DNA from: Tenodera sinensis
Taxonomy: Eukaryota > Arthropoda > Insecta > Mantodea > Mantidae
Length of the DNA: 64,000 bases
Assembly (NCBI GenBank): GCA_030765045.1
Contig: CM060965.1
Coordinates: 153,188,874-153,252,873 of the forward strand
Direction: 5' to 3'
In this document: positions 47,801 through 56,079 of the stretch, one piece after another
Position numbering within the stretch: the stretch's first letter is position 1
Layout of the letters: each line of letters starts with the position of its first letter
Position numbers and translations under genes: made by a program
The notes under the pieces: model-generated
The model's database searches: none
What the model saw: the letters and a program-made list of their open reading frames with translations, nothing else
What the model was told of the DNA's origin: nothing

Positions 47801-48898
47801 AGGGACAGGGCACAGGCAAAAGATGTTAGAAGGTGGGGAAAGCGAAACTATGAACTTTAGTGACATATGCAGAAAATGGCAGGGATGGTTCCACTATTAT
47901 GCACATGATCACTTACTGTTCCAGAAACCGACTAGAGTAGAAAGATACCTTCATCAAGGGCAGTAAATAGAGCATGCAGGTGATGTTTTCCTTCCTGTGT
48001 TGATTATTTCTCCCGCACTGTCGGTATGCTATTGTAGAAGAGTTACAACACAATTTTGAGTTAGTCAATGATAATATTCAACTGTGAGGTATGTGTGAAC
48101 TGGATGCTACAGAACCGAAGGCAAATTGGCTGCAGGAATAAAGTTGTGGAAATTGACAAATCCAAAGTACAAGGGACACCTTCTGGAAGGACAATGAGTA
48201 TTTGGTGATATCATGCATAGGGATAAGGGAATTTGTGTCAACTGGGACGAGTGATTATACACACTTGGAAAACCAGAGGAAAATGGGTGCACTTGGAATG
48301 CCGATGATGGCAACAGCTGGAAAGGAGAGGGAAGGAATGAGCAGAAGTGGAAATGCTCCCAAGATGCCTTGGGTGGACTGGGTTTCCTCCATTCATGAAC
48401 TTTTCGCACCTTGCTCACTGAAGTGGATATTACAGATGCATATATGTATAAATACCGTATTATAAGTGTCAATTATTGATTGTAAGGCATATTGTTACAA
48501 TTTCTGCAATAAATAAATACAATATGATACATATGCGCGAAAAGCGATATTAAGTGTTTTAGCAAATACGCAATTTTAAGCAAAACTACTAATTACTCTT
48601 ACTGTTCATAACTGTCTTTACGCTTAACTAACTTATTTTTGTAACAGAACAAGCTTAGTGGCAAGCACTTTCTGTGAACTTTGATGACAATGCTTCCTAC
48701 TAACTACAGTTCTATCTTGAAACCCAATTTTAACTTATAATCACAATAAACAATTTTATAGAAGTCAAATCCACATTGCAAATGTGCACATACCTGCACC
48801 GCTTTCACTGCATGACGCTGTCGTAAATAGTATTTACAACAAATGCCGAACAACAAACTGTCAACACCCAGAGCCAGGGCTTCGCCCAGGTAATCCAT
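26548..48898 (-). CDS. MUL1: Mitochondrial E3 ubiquitin ligase MUL1 (MULAN), complete five-exon gene
   Basis: Exons (coding): 48794-48898, 46815-47020, 31253-31437, 30974-31172 and 26548-26875. Their lengths (105, 206, 185, 199 and 328) join in frame to 340 residues plus stop, against about 350 in vertebrates. All introns are GT-AG. The protein has an N-terminal membrane segment in exon 1, an intermembrane-space BAM/MULAN domain in exons 2-4, a second membrane segment at the start of exon 5 (IIFGGVAIFIAGLI) and a C-terminal RING with CVVC, LPCGHVCLCEDC and CPIC. MUL1 sits in the outer mitochondrial membrane with its RING in the cytosol. It ubiquitinates or sumoylates proteins controlling fission, mitophagy and signalling; in flies it acts in parallel with PINK1/parkin. 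No defect is visible. Intron 2 (15.4 kb) and intron 4 (4.1 kb) are filled with transposons. Confidence 0.93.
27107..27287 (+). mobile_element. 181-bp Penelope-type insertion carrying a hammerhead-like motif
   Basis: Flanked by an 11-bp duplication with one mismatch (ATGGAGCTGTC at 27096-27106, ATGGAGTTGTC at 27288-27298). Comparison with uninterrupted SINE B copies confirms the junctions. It contains no coding sequence, only a hammerhead-like motif at 27208-27239. It is either a short Penelope fragment or a small non-autonomous unit. Confidence 0.72.
27208..27239 (+). ncRNA. Hammerhead-ribozyme-like motif
   Basis: CTGAAGA, then U, a 5-bp stem GGGAG/CTCCC with a 9-base loop, then GAAAC and GTCG. 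The geometry equals the motif at 12873-12904, but all the stem pairs except one G-C differ by compensating changes. Stems I and III are not resolved. Confidence 0.5.
28140..28584 (+). pseudogene. Tigger/pogo transposase C-terminal fragment
   Basis: A 131-codon frame from 28189 reads VFDALHYIAKAWKDVMQSTI, then ANCRKGEFF, the C-terminal end of DDE_1 transposases just past the catalytic domain, followed by an acidic tail (NSNEDENDCGAF). The preceding ...SFKSAYRK reading lies in a second frame. The catalytic core and DNA-binding domain are missing. Confidence 0.7.
28600..30278. other. Purine-rich plus strand, no recognised gene
   Basis: From about 29150 to 30250 the plus strand is strongly A/G-rich and carries a 99-codon open frame (29660-29959; contains RETGITYVDGMEWKKGKQKS) that matches nothing I recognise. 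It lies in MUL1 intron 4. It may be decayed transposon sequence. Confidence 0.35.
30279..30414. repeat. SINE family A, rearranged copy
   Basis: A reversed tail (TTATGCCAACAAACTTACTG to GGGCAAAGTTTAAGAGGT) is joined directly to the forward distal part of the tRNA-like head (AGGTCTGTGGTTCAAATCCC) and its AAGTTCCAGTTCTACCTCTT. The A-box half is lost at the junction. Confidence 0.75.
30974..31172 (-). CDS. MUL1: MUL1 exon 4
   Basis: Encodes GIRRQGIQNKEEMLRVGALV, TGIGEIKASKEG and GTPYYLTVLPISSLIRRLEE, matching GIQETEEMLKVGATLTGVGEL in vertebrates. It is separated from exon 3 by an 80-bp intron. The acceptor is TTTGGCAG and the donor GTAACA. Confidence 0.92.
31253..31437 (-). CDS. MUL1: MUL1 exon 3
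   Basis: Its first base completes Trp. It then encodes GEQHRPIQEVYNIVPFVLQ and TDVLDADILDLETIADHFEP, matching the vertebrate (T)VPFDLVP...LGLETVYEKFHP region. The acceptor is TGTTTTAG and the donor GTAAAT. Confidence 0.92.
31609..32438 (-). mobile_element. 5'-truncated Jockey-like LINE
   Basis: AGCTTCAGTTAT flanks it exactly (31597-31608 and 32439-32450). The minus strand holds an open 3' coding part (32108-32377: FGEHIHDLSHRASGGTASLY, ALITPVLMYACEIWG, LQHVQNRGLRIIY), the region after the reverse transcriptase in Jockey-type LINEs. A 3' untranslated part ends in a GATGATG-type tail. Inserted in MUL1 intron 2 in the sense direction. Confidence 0.82.
32451..34300. other. MUL1 intron 2 sequence, little recognised
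   Basis: AT-rich. At 33940-34130 there is a segment (GTGAACACTCCCATTTGAAT, then ATGTATTTCAA) that recurs near 58200 and 59085-59180, an unnamed interspersed repeat. Confidence 0.4.
34310..34495. repeat. Interspersed repeat family R2, copy 1
   Basis: Shares ordered blocks (GTGTTGTATAGTTAAA, TGAAATCAC, CATTAAATTTTGTG-like) with 45990-46165. Function unknown. Confidence 0.6.
34712..34725 (-). ncRNA. Penelope-type CTGATGA...GAAA core
   Basis: On the minus strand CTGATGA-AGC-GAAA is followed by ATGCTAACAAAGCTAG. This has the hammerhead core order but almost no stem II. It is probably a Penelope-like fragment. Confidence 0.35.
34837..38605 (-). mobile_element. Nearly intact LINE retrotransposon with 12-bp target duplication
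   Basis: GTGAGGTTTTAT lies on both sides (34825-34836 and 38606-38617). The 3.77-kb minus-strand element has one long coding frame with a single in-frame stop and a short A/T-rich tail. The frame stays open to the 5' junction without an ATG, so the copy is 5'-truncated. It is in sense orientation in MUL1 intron 2 and ends 42 bp from the 5' LTR of the next element. Confidence 0.9.
34957..38604 (-). pseudogene. LINE ORF2: APE endonuclease, reverse transcriptase, zinc knuckle; one in-frame stop
   Basis: From the 5' junction the frame reads about 96 codons of low-complexity, hydrophilic sequence, then TAG (38314-38316), then continues in the same frame with RRLGFWNCEGIKNKID and on for about 1,119 codons. 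The endonuclease shows VVETW (catalytic Glu), LLGDFNTRIG and SSGHFPL. The reverse transcriptase shows NKATGIDGIPTEFLK, NYRGIALLSNVGKIF, MAFVDLEKAYDRI, GLRQGCKLSPVLFNLYI and the catalytic FADDL. A C-terminal knuckle CPIC-x7-EHIIFNC follows. This is the order of APE-type LINEs; CR1/Jockey-like features fit but the clade is not fixed. The stop may be a CAG-to-TAG change or reflect readthrough. The untouched downstream frame implies recent activity. Confidence 0.88.
38648..39169 (+). repeat. 5' LTR
   Basis: Starts TGAGACAGAATATTG and ends AACCGTACCA. Compared with 43235-43756 it differs at about three positions (TTCATG versus TTCTTG, TTTATA versus TTTGTA, AGATCC versus AGACCC). Confidence 0.95.
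39173..39192 (+). promoter_or_regulatory. Candidate primer-binding site
   Basis: TGGCTTGCCCAACGTGGAGC starts 3 bases after the LTR and resembles the site of the older element at 6392. The tRNA is not identified. Confidence 0.6.
39456..41591 (+). CDS. Gag protein of the pol-deleted LTR element
   Basis: 711 residues starting at the first ATG, MLLRSGKILGLL. Residues about 55-345 are a long coiled coil. Within it is a block of near-identical 11-residue repeats (QNLEQKMELGR, QNLEQQMELGR, QNLEQKIELGR). Residues about 395-550 are the retrotransposon gag domain (DDPKLFVKEMEEYFKVKR, LEWLRLTLAGHESYSSFRNL, SRYWGPAKQN, LIASITRHFPD). The last 150 residues are rich in Arg, Asn, His and Gly, with no CCHC zinc knuckle, so nucleic-acid binding probably relies on this basic tail. 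No stop or frameshift is seen. Gag forms the cytoplasmic particle in which the RNA is packaged and copied; enzymes would have to come from another element. Confidence 0.88.
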   Translation: MLLRSGKILGLLTKSELDKEIKMSRKEIETGVGEGADRPSYQIELEGEEQAEISKDQRLMMMMFERLEQKMEQNKAELRQDIEQSLGQKLEQNKVEIGQKMEQNNAELKQDIEQSLGQSIGQKIEGVREDLENNKKEIEQKMEEVRQNLEQKMELGRQNLEQQMELGRQNLEQKIELGRQECKENMKVMETNLKLVHKNLNETKEALEARIEIVGDRMGKIESEMRENKIVLEGEIARCRDEITECNTSVDCKITNVKAEITEELRKEIEVVKKDIINETVEQIVIPKIKTMNDVMLSQQDAINDMKQSHLEIKNDLKSICEEMKKGKESLANVNDVVKALQRQDDLDVSNVQDESYLNNVQNVDSPYRERGSQPNNDTTHNTCYTNSILHEITPPTFDEEKGDDPKLFVKEMEEYFKVKRIPNELRMMIVKKSLKNKALEWLRLTLAGHESYSSFRNLFLSRYWGPAKQNQTRVELATGRYDPTKGLSLVDYFMKVANKGKLLDPNLSEAELIASITRHFPDTVRTGLIVARPVDFADMIELLTAFETQNGRPNEHRHRNGHPNSPILNRNTTTNNQSEGEHRNTRSTHERGRGAHHFPQPRNHGERMENTRQRYHDTIPRGESKYRTYTYDRGRPGDHTHQVNHIRFCREHLNNHRPSYDRGSRQRGRDQWYTDNIRQQEVDENVPNRADAAQNTETTTTTNTQGNYNN
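41680..41820 (+). pseudogene. Integrase C-terminal remnant
   Basis: 46 codons reading MELLYTGPLVITKQLGDHTY, then ELQNTNGKLVGRYHKNKLKP and a TAG stop. This is the end of a Ty3-type integrase (YxGPxxI..., GxxxxNxLKPY) and matches the same region of the older element near 9310-9440. It begins 88 bp after the gag stop, which marks the deletion junction. Confidence 0.85.
41821..42565 (+). other. Non-coding 3' part of the LTR element
   Basis: A-rich sequence with no envelope-like or other recognised frame. Confidence 0.5.
42566..43048 (+). repeat. Tandem repeat of 20- and 22-bp units with a 146-bp higher-order period
   Basis: About 22-23 units of the type AACTGAATATGTATTGTATA, alternating 20 and 22 bp. 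Inside it a 146-bp block is duplicated: ACATATGTGATATGATA occurs at 42749 and 42895 in the same order of variants. It lies between the pol remnant and the polypurine tract. Confidence 0.85.
43213..43231 (+). promoter_or_regulatory. Candidate polypurine tract
   Basis: GAAAAACAAAACAAGGGG ends a few bases before the 3' LTR, the expected place for plus-strand priming. Confidence 0.65.
43235..43756 (+). repeat. 3' LTR
   Basis: 522 bp, same ends as the 5' LTR; followed by GTGT, the 4-bp target duplication. Confidence 0.95.
43761..44595. other. MUL1 intron 2 sequence, no gene recognised
   Basis: Short open frames only; no family recognised. Confidence 0.4.
44596..44756. repeat. Palindromic MITE with paired X-box-like sites
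   Basis: The arms begin GGTAGAGGAGGGGCAGAG and end CTCTGCCCCTCCTCTACC and are complementary over about 70 bp with few mismatches; the centre is about 20 bp. Each arm holds a 14-bp RFX X-box match: GTTGCCATGACAAC at 44620-44633 and GTTGCCGTGGCAAC at 44719-44732. No target duplication was fixed. Confidence 0.8.
45272..45390 (+). pseudogene. Penelope-like GIY-YIG fragment
   Basis: The frame AGIYQLSGPDCDQIYIGSKT, then GRN, shows GIY, the Cys and YIG motifs of the endonuclease. No more of the protein is present. Confidence 0.55.
45455..45790 (+). pseudogene. 3' end of a DDE transposon, second copy of the 19860-21300 family
   Basis: Long blocks match 21050-21300 (GACAAATCCACA, CCTGGAAGAATTA, GAAATTGCCA(G/A)CAT, ATCTCCTTTCATAAAG). 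Only the C-terminal end and the 3' flank are present. Confidence 0.7.
45990..46165. repeat. Interspersed repeat family R2, copy 2
   Basis: Matches 34310-34495 in ordered blocks. It lies in MUL1 intron 2. Confidence 0.6.
46166..46814. other. MUL1 intron 2, start-proximal part; nothing recognised
   Basis: AT-rich, no exon or repeat recognised. Confidence 0.4.
46815..47020 (-). CDS. MUL1: MUL1 exon 2
   Basis: Starts after the TTTCAG acceptor and encodes DAPVIDVSSKLDDLI, TIAYAAIRGVVKPLGSPI and TIQKLSVKEHVFTRN, the first half of the MULAN domain. The donor is GTTTGT. It ends two bases into a Trp codon. Confidence 0.9.
47021..48793. other. MUL1 intron 1
   Basis: Bounded by the exon 1 donor and exon 2 acceptor. 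No transposon protein is recognised inside it. Confidence 0.6.
48794..48898 (-). CDS. MUL1: MUL1 exon 1
   Basis: ATG at 48898; 35 codons, MDYLGEALALGVDSL through AVKAVQ, with the first hydrophobic membrane segment (LGVDSLLFGICCKYYL). The donor is GTATGT at 48793. Phase 0. Confidence 0.88.
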
Positions 48899-49560
48899 TC
48901 TACGATATCAAATAATATACTCGTGATTCACCGATAATTTTCGCAGTCCATCCTAATCTTTTGTTTTTCCCCCCACCCCGCGAAAACCATCATGTGTACG
49001 CAGAATGTGCAACCAAACTTGACAAAATGTAATAACACGTTTATTCCCCAAAGGCCAAACTATGTAATGATTACATGCATCGTTTTAATTCATGTAACTC
49101 CTTTAATTTAGATCAGTTGTTTGTTTAAAGACGCCTTAAATACAGATGTTCCTTTAGGTCTAACTTTACTTCAAAGAAATATTTAACGACGAAATACGGT
49201 AACATAATAATGCAGGAAACTTTGCGATATATCGAAAGCAGTCTATGGGTGTATGCAGTGGATGCTTGTGACTTGTCGCAGTGGGTGTGCAGTACATTAC
49301 ATCCTCGCCACCTTTGCTCCCTTTCTTTGCCCTAAATTCAAATGGGCAATTGAGCTCTTATGTTTTGCTATTTTTTTTTAAATGACCAATATCACAAGAA
49401 CAATTATTTGTCCAGACACAATTTCTCTCACTCGCAAACAATAAGCGCGGAAAACAGCTTCTCTTATAAAAATAAACCCGAAAGATTTATCTCATTTAGT
49501 TTCGCCATGTTATTCATTTCCACACTTTCATAGATTCAAATTTCCCGCTATGTGCTGACA
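48899..49560 (-). promoter_or_regulatory. MUL1 5' flank and likely promoter region
   Basis: The sequence upstream of the MUL1 start codon on the minus strand. It has no clear TATA box near a defined start and no coding sequence; the promoter is inferred from position only. Confidence 0.35.
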
Positions 49561-49739
49561 CAACTGCATGCAACTTGCTGCTAGAACTCAAACAGTAATA
49601 AACACTAACAAAATAACTATTCCAAACTGAAGTATTGGACTTAGTAAATTACGTCATGCAGAGTAATTATATGCATTTATAATCGCTTAAGACTAGATGT
49701 AATTGTATTTATAAGCCAATCAGAGAAGACCCCTCCGTG

Positions 49740-49985
49740 TATAAATTCCGGATCCCAGCTGTACCTTCACCAAGAAGATTTCGACCACGCCACCGATCGC
49801 CCTTAAACCAAATCCAAACGCCACCGATGATGTCCACCGCAGTAGTGGATGAAACGTCTGGACCAAGTTACTCCAGCAGACCACGGCAAATCAGCCCGGA
49901 AGACTCTTTTGGAATTTCGAACACCGGCCGTGAAAGCCTACGCCTACTCATGTATTTATAACATTAATATAATATAGAAGATGGC
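49740..49985 (+). repeat. Penelope-type non-coding fragment with a hammerhead-like hairpin
   Basis: At 49824-49855 CCGATGA is followed by a TCCAC/GTGGA stem with a 7-base loop and then TGAAACGTCTGG. This is the same layout as 27208-27239, with one change in the CUGANGA core. Downstream GAATTTCGAACACCGGCCGT is typical of such ends. Confidence 0.45.
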
Positions 49986-50484
49986 TACATTATATTTAGA
50001 ACCGTCACGTTGGCTGCCTAGTAGGTTCTGCTAAACAACGGGAGGGAAATGCTCATAGCAAGGAAAACAGAGGTACTTGTACGAGAACGTAGTGAGCTTA
50101 CGCGGTAAGAATCGCATGTGTTGGCCTTGTCGATTGTGATGCCTTAACTCGCCGTACTCTTAAATGCAAGCTTTGCACAGCTTCCTGCGTACCCCTCCCC
50201 TAAAAGCTACCTTCGCCAGTCGCAAAATCGATTTATGCGTCTCAGCTTGTTGACTGAAGGAGCTGACATTTGGTAAGGAGGGCGTGGGAAAATTAAACGA
50301 GTAAGTTGATATACAAGAAAGTTGGACATTGGACTTTCTCATATGCCTGTGTATACGCATTCACATGCGGAAAAAATTAGCGGCTGTGCAGTTGCGAGTA
50401 TTTATGGCACGGGACCATGGGCTTTACTTCCCTTCCAAAGGAAGCCATGCTAAGGATTTTTAGGATTTTAGAATTTTTTTAGTT

Positions 50485-50690
50485 GGTCTGAGTGACTCAG
50501 TTGGTTAGACGTTGGCCTACTGATCCCAAGGTCACGGGTTCAAATCCAGCTCAGACCGATGTTTTTAAGTGTGCTTAAAAACGACAGTTCCATGTCAGTA
50601 GATTTACTGTCATGTATAAGAACTTCGGGACGAAATTCCGGCACACCGGCGACACTGATGTGATCCTAGCAATTGACAGCGTCGTCAAAT
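50485..50690 (+). repeat. SINE family B, full copy with tRNA-Ile-like head
   Basis: The head starts GGTCTGA and closes TCAGACC, a perfect 7-bp acceptor stem. It has an ACTCAGTTGGTTAGAC A-box region, CTGATCC around a GAT anticodon, and GGTTCAAATCC as B-box. The family body follows (TTTTTAAGTGTGCTTAAAAA, GAAATTCCGGCACACCGG). Polymerase III transcription is inferred. Confidence 0.85.
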
Positions 50691-51059
50691 AACAAAATAA
50701 TTTTGTTTTTAATTTTGATTTTCTTGTAATCAGTGGATTAGCAATTTGTGTGTCTATAGTAAATTGGATGTATCTGTGATCAGAGAGAAATATCCGAAGA
50801 TACATACCAATTCCTAATTAGGTCATCAATAAATTAACGTAGAACCGAGCGTAATATCAATGACCTCCAGAATACTACCAAATACTCTATCAGCTGCTCC
50901 TTCTAGGGCTAATAGACTCCTTAAAGAGCCAAGGTTTTTATATGAATACTAAATCTAGCTTTCCATCACGAGTTCGTTTGTGTGTGTGTGTGTTTCTTTT
51001 ATTCCGAACAGCTGAGGTAGCGTTACTATGTTGCAGATTAATCTAAGCCACGTGCATAA

Positions 51060-51610
51060 TGGTAGATAACGACCAAATTACCTTAATTATTAATGACAAG
51101 GGGAGAAGCAACTTCGGCCTTACTTGCCTCATGGGTTTCAAAGTGCTCTCCTCACTTGCTGCTGGATTATCGAACTTCTCATCCTGCTCTGTCGTTTTGG
51201 TGGAATTGGTGGACAGAGATTTTAAAGACTTGCCACTTTGACCGGCTTTGGAAGGTCTTTAGCCTCCACAATGATGATACGTTTTTCCTCTTGATTTGCT
51301 CCATCAATTTTGCTTTTTGAGGCAATTACAGGTATCCCGATTTTCATAATAATAAACCAGTGCTCCATCCTGAAGAGAATGAGTTCTAAGCAAAGGTGCT
51401 TGTTCATCGAAATGAGTCCCATCTGTCCTGCTCAGAATTATCTCCGAGACATACTTGGTACCATCTTCAACGAACTTGTCGCCTGGGTATGATTTACCAA
51501 TAATGATCATCCTAAAAGACGAAAAGGCCTCTTTATAAGAGAAGTTCATGCCCTTGGGTCTCTGTTGTTTTCGCTTTGTCTAAATTTGTTGTGTCTGAGT
51601 TGGTCCTGGT
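51060..51610 (-). pseudogene. Unrecognised protein-coding remnant
   Basis: The minus strand holds an 81-codon frame (51304-51549), containing IIIGKSYPGDKFVEDGTKYV, SRTDGTHFDEQAPLLRTHSL and DGALVYYYEN, and coding-like reading beyond it in other frames. The residue composition looks protein-like, but I do not recognise the family. It may be a transposon protein or a retrocopied gene. Confidence 0.35.
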
Positions 51611-51670
51611 TCTCCTAGAAATCCCAGTTCCAGCATAAGATTCAACGCTGGTAGGTTGATTAGGGGGCCT

Positions 51671-52078
51671 GCACCGTGGCCGAGCGGTTAGACCGCTTGA
51701 CTCTTACCAAGGCGATCCGGGTTCGATTCCAGGCGTCCGCATATGGGGTGTGTGGTGGACACACCGGGGAGTTTTCTCTGGATTCTCCGGTTCCTCCGCC
51801 ATCATTCCACCATTTGCTCCATCACCACCTTTGCTATCATCCTCGCTCTCACACAAAGCTTCGGGTGATCACCAATCCTGGTTCCTCTGATCAATTCCAA
51901 TTCCGAAGACTGCATGTACTGGCCGGGAGAGCTCGGAGCACTAACCAAGTCCCACTTTCCACCACTGGACCCCGCTCCTGACGCCTGCAGTGGGCAGAAG
52001 TGGGGGGATCGAGTGGCAAGGCGGTGCTCTATGTTCCACAAAAGGAGTATAGGAACTCAGTCAGTCAGGTTAATCAGT
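51671..52078 (+). repeat. SINE family C, long copy with tRNA-like head
   Basis: The head reads CCGTGGCCGAGCGGTTAGAC, then GGGTTCGATTCCAGGC as B-box. The body (GCATATGGGGTGTGTGGT, CCTCCGCCATCATTCCACC, GGGAGAGCTCGGAGCACTAA) is about 400 bp long. Partial copies are at 61898-62045 and, reversed, 63099-63213. Confidence 0.8.
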
Positions 52079-52079
52079 G

Positions 52080-53330
52080 GGTTCTCCCAATGCCTATAGA
52101 TCCCTTATGCTTATGTCGGAGCTTTTCCCTACCTGTTCCGGACACCTTCTTAGTACCGAGGTGCAGCCTATTCATTGAAGACAGTTATGCCCATTTCCTT
52201 TTGATGCAGTTTCTTTTCAGTTAGGCACCTGTCTCCATTGTTCTTCTTTCTTTCATATTAATTCCATGAGTACTTAGGAAACAAAGTTCAAATCTCAAGG
52301 GATTTATGGCTGCGAGCTAGATACAACAGGTTTTCACCTGGCGCCATCCTGCTCCTTTTTGTCCGCTGTGCAACAAACTTTTGTCGGCCCGTCACGGGCT
52401 GCTAGAGTATGCTTCCCTGGCGCACCTTCGGGACTCACTGCAACTGCCGGTCAGCTTTGCAGAGGCGCTCGCGGATGTTAAACATATGATCAATAGAGTT
52501 TTGAAATTTGTATCAATGGGAAACATGAATATAAGGATTCAAGATTTTACACATAAACGGTCATACCCTTGAGAATTTGTTTAGGTTTGTTTTAATTCTG
52601 ACCTTCTCTCATTAGTTTGGGTTATTTATCTATATTTGTTCTTTTAATAGTAGTTCTATTTCATATTGGAATTTATCTCTGGCTTTTGCCATGATCCATT
52701 TTATAAGGGTGCTGATGACCAAGTAGTTAAGTGCCCTTAAAACTACATCCACTTCTCTCTCTCTCTCTCTCTCTCCCTCTCTCACTCCCTCGCTCTCTCC
52801 CGGTGGCCTAAGGAGATTATTAGCGACACTACATATTTTCCTGCCCTAGTGCCACTCAGTCCTCACCATGATGCCTCACAGCTTGACTTGGGTTGACCAG
52901 AGCCTTTTGACAGATGGTTCACCAACTGAGAGATCCCAACATGGTCCTCTATTGGGAGTCCCTTTAAGGATGGATAATATTTGAGTAGCTTCTTAGTCCG
53001 GCATCTCACCAATTGTCTTTCTGGCATGAGCACCTCTATCGGTGCAAGCATCACCAATATAACTCATTGGATCATTGATGCTCACAAGTCCAATACCAAC
53101 AGCAAGGTCTAGCAGCTCTTGTGTGGGTCCTAACTACTTTGCTTCTCGCAGAGAAAGAGTTTAGAAGGAATATCATCAAATTACGCTCCATAAGGCTTGT
53201 TTTCAGTCAGCTTAAAGAAACAACACGCCTTCCTCTTTTGTTCGAACAGAGGCGATTTATGTTTGCCTTCAATTCTTCCTTACTCTTCAGAGCATAAGAA
53301 ATAAATACAATTAAATGTGTAACCACGCTT
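52080..53330. other. Mixed sequence, CT microsatellite, no gene recognised
   Basis: A (CT)n-rich tract lies at about 52751-52800. A short LINE-3'-end-like segment, GCTGATGACCAAGTAGTTAA, precedes it at about 52700. Confidence 0.4.
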
Positions 53331-53339
53331 ATATTCTGG

Positions 53340-54470
53340 TTTATTTCAATCTAGTAGGGTAAATCAGAGGACCTTGTTATGATGTGACATTGTCATTGCT
53401 TTATATTGGTCTACGAGCTAGCACTCACCAAATGAGGGATAACGATATACCCAGACACATTGGACGCCTACGTTCTACCAAAACTCCTTACACCACGCCT
53501 AGGGACCTAATTGTAGGAATGTGGAAATGTGGCCACATCGTGGTCCAAATATGCCAAGCAATTGGGCATGCAGAAGAGACATACGGTTATGGGTGAAAAA
53601 GGTTTCAGGAGAGTGAGGAGAGTCTTAAGACAGAGCAAAAGCAAGGAAGGCCAAGAAGACCACGGCAGAGGACGACAGAGCTGATCTAGAGGTCCGTAAT
53701 TAGAACCCATTCCTTCCAGCAATTAAGCCAATAAGACGTCTATTCTCCCAGTATGAGCTGATAGGGTCCGTCGACGTTGGCATCCGATTTCGCAGACCTG
53801 CGATAAAGGGTGGCTTTAAACAAGGACACAGGGAAGCTTGTTTGGCCTTCCGTCTTCAGCATCTGCCAGAAAGTCAAAATTCCTGAAAGATCAAAATATG
53901 GAATGTCGAAAATGGTGTTTTCCTCAGATGAGGATGGGAAGTTGTCTTAGTGGTGACCCTAAACACATTGCCACTGTTCGGAGTGGCAGGATCAGTTTAA
54001 CTATGGGGGGGCTAGGTGAGCACTAGAGGTGTAGCAGAGATTGCTGAAGTCTCCTCTAACATGGACTCCCAGAAATATGCTGCAGTCATGAAAGAATGCA
54101 TGCTCCCAACTGTGTAATCTATCTACCTGAAAGAGCTAATTCCAGTGTATTTCATGCACGACAACAACAGTGTATACACATCTCGAACCACAGAGCATTG
54201 GCTTCATCAGTACCCAGACATTTCGGTTTCGGAATCGTCTGGGAAGTCTCCGAGCCTTAAACCAATTGAGAATGTCTGGATATATATGTTCATATCAATG
54301 GCTGTACAGCGTGATTTCGCAGCTTCTTTAATTACACCGTACTGCAAGGCGTGGCAAGCCTATGATTGGATTTTGTGTTGAGCCAGTTGTATAAGTACTT
54401 ATGTCGCGCTACAGCTGAAAACTAGAGTGGTTGTATCATTTTGCAACACACCTTATTAAGAAATACTTAT
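53340..54470 (+). pseudogene. Tc1-like transposase relic
   Basis: Broken frames give a helix-turn-helix part (RDLIVGMWKCGHIVVQICQA) and MHDNNSVYTSRTTEHWLHQY, which contains the second catalytic Asp. SPSLKPIENVWIYM follows, the Tc1 block S(P)DLNPIEN with the third catalytic Glu. Many stops. Terminal repeats were not matched. Confidence 0.75.
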
Positions 54471-54519
54471 AAATGTGAGAAACTTACTATCAACATGGTT
54501 TCCTTGAACAACGCTTCCC

Positions 54520-55160
54520 CATTTTTACTTTCTCTGCTAGTAAGTAGAGGAAGTATGGTATTCCACCCAAAAATTCGAAGTCGAGATTTCACCGGAAATA
54601 TATGTTTTGAGGCACCATGAATAAAAACAAGCATTTTTAGAAAAAGGTCCGTGTGTATATGTATGTGTGTGCGTGTGTGCGTGTGTGCGTGTGTGTGTGT
54701 GTGTGTGCCTTTGCATGGAAAATTTTTCGAAAATTTTATTTTCCTTGAAAATGGGTCTAACGATTTTGATTAAAATGCCATATGTTTAAGATATTTGTAT
54801 GATATTTGTATCTGGATGACTTTTGAATAACCCGTAAACCGTAAGAGACATGGGCATCGCGAAGGGGTAGCAAGGGGTCGCGGTCCCCCCACCCCCCTGG
54901 AAGTTAGTTAATGTGCAATCAATTATTGACTATTAAACTGTTATTTTAATTTTGATGTAAAGAATAATTTTTATTTAGCACAAATTAATACAGTTATCTG
55001 CAACAAATATAATACATTTGACAATAAAATAATTAATATTATCTGATTGCAAACTTCCAACTATCCCCCCCTGGAAAATAATCTGCCGACGCTCATGGTA
55101 AGAGATAGACAAAATCTTACTACATAAAAATGTAGATCTCGCCAAAACCACAATTTACGT
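54520..55160. repeat. Interspersed repeat family R1, copy 2, split by a hAT MITE
   Basis: Matches 18935-19560, including the internal GT-rich tract (here 54650-54710). It is interrupted at 54849-55097. Confidence 0.75.
54849..55097. mobile_element. 249-bp hAT-like MITE
   Basis: GTAAGAGA occurs directly on both sides (54841-54848 and 55098-55105). The ends are inverted: CATGGGCATCGCGA and, complemented, CATGAGCGTCGGCA. The uninterrupted R1 copy near 19390 confirms the insertion. Confidence 0.82.
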
Positions 55161-55208
55161 CTAATAATGATACTGATATATAACGATAATGACGATGAGG
55201 ATGATGAT

Positions 55209-55822
<614 letters not shown>

Positions 55823-55986
55823 ATATTATAACGTATAATGTTGATGGCTAAGTTATTTATAAAATGGTTGAATATCGGAGAATCTCACCTCACATGTCAA
55901 AGGTAAACAAAGTAATTGTTGACACGTTAGCTTAGCTTACTTTAGCTATAGAGTTTGGGTCGAATATATTAGATTAGCATAGAATA

Positions 55987-56079
55987 ATGGCAGAAGAAGC
56001 TCCGGCTGAAGGAGGAGAGGAAGCAAAAAAGGAAGATGATTCATCTAAAATTATAGTTCACACGTATCCTTTGATTAGA
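55987..56079 (+). CDS. DNAL4: Axonemal dynein light chain 4, exon 1
   Basis: Dynein light chain 4 is a small (about 105-residue) member of the LC8 family. In ciliated cells it is part of outer-arm-type dynein. This exon starts at ATG 55987 and encodes 31 residues: an acidic N-terminus rich in Ala, Glu and Lys, then IIVHTYPLIR, matching LQTFPLVR in vertebrate DNAL4. The donor is GTAAGT at 56080 and the exon ends in phase 0. The very short distance from the AAT microsatellite (about 165 bp) means the promoter or 5' untranslated region overlaps or adjoins it. Confidence 0.85.

Noticed and set aside
50485..50558. A possible genuine tRNA-Ile gene
   Set aside because: The cloverleaf is good but the D and anticodon arms are distorted, and the same head-plus-body unit occurs at 58868-59076 and 27018-27400.
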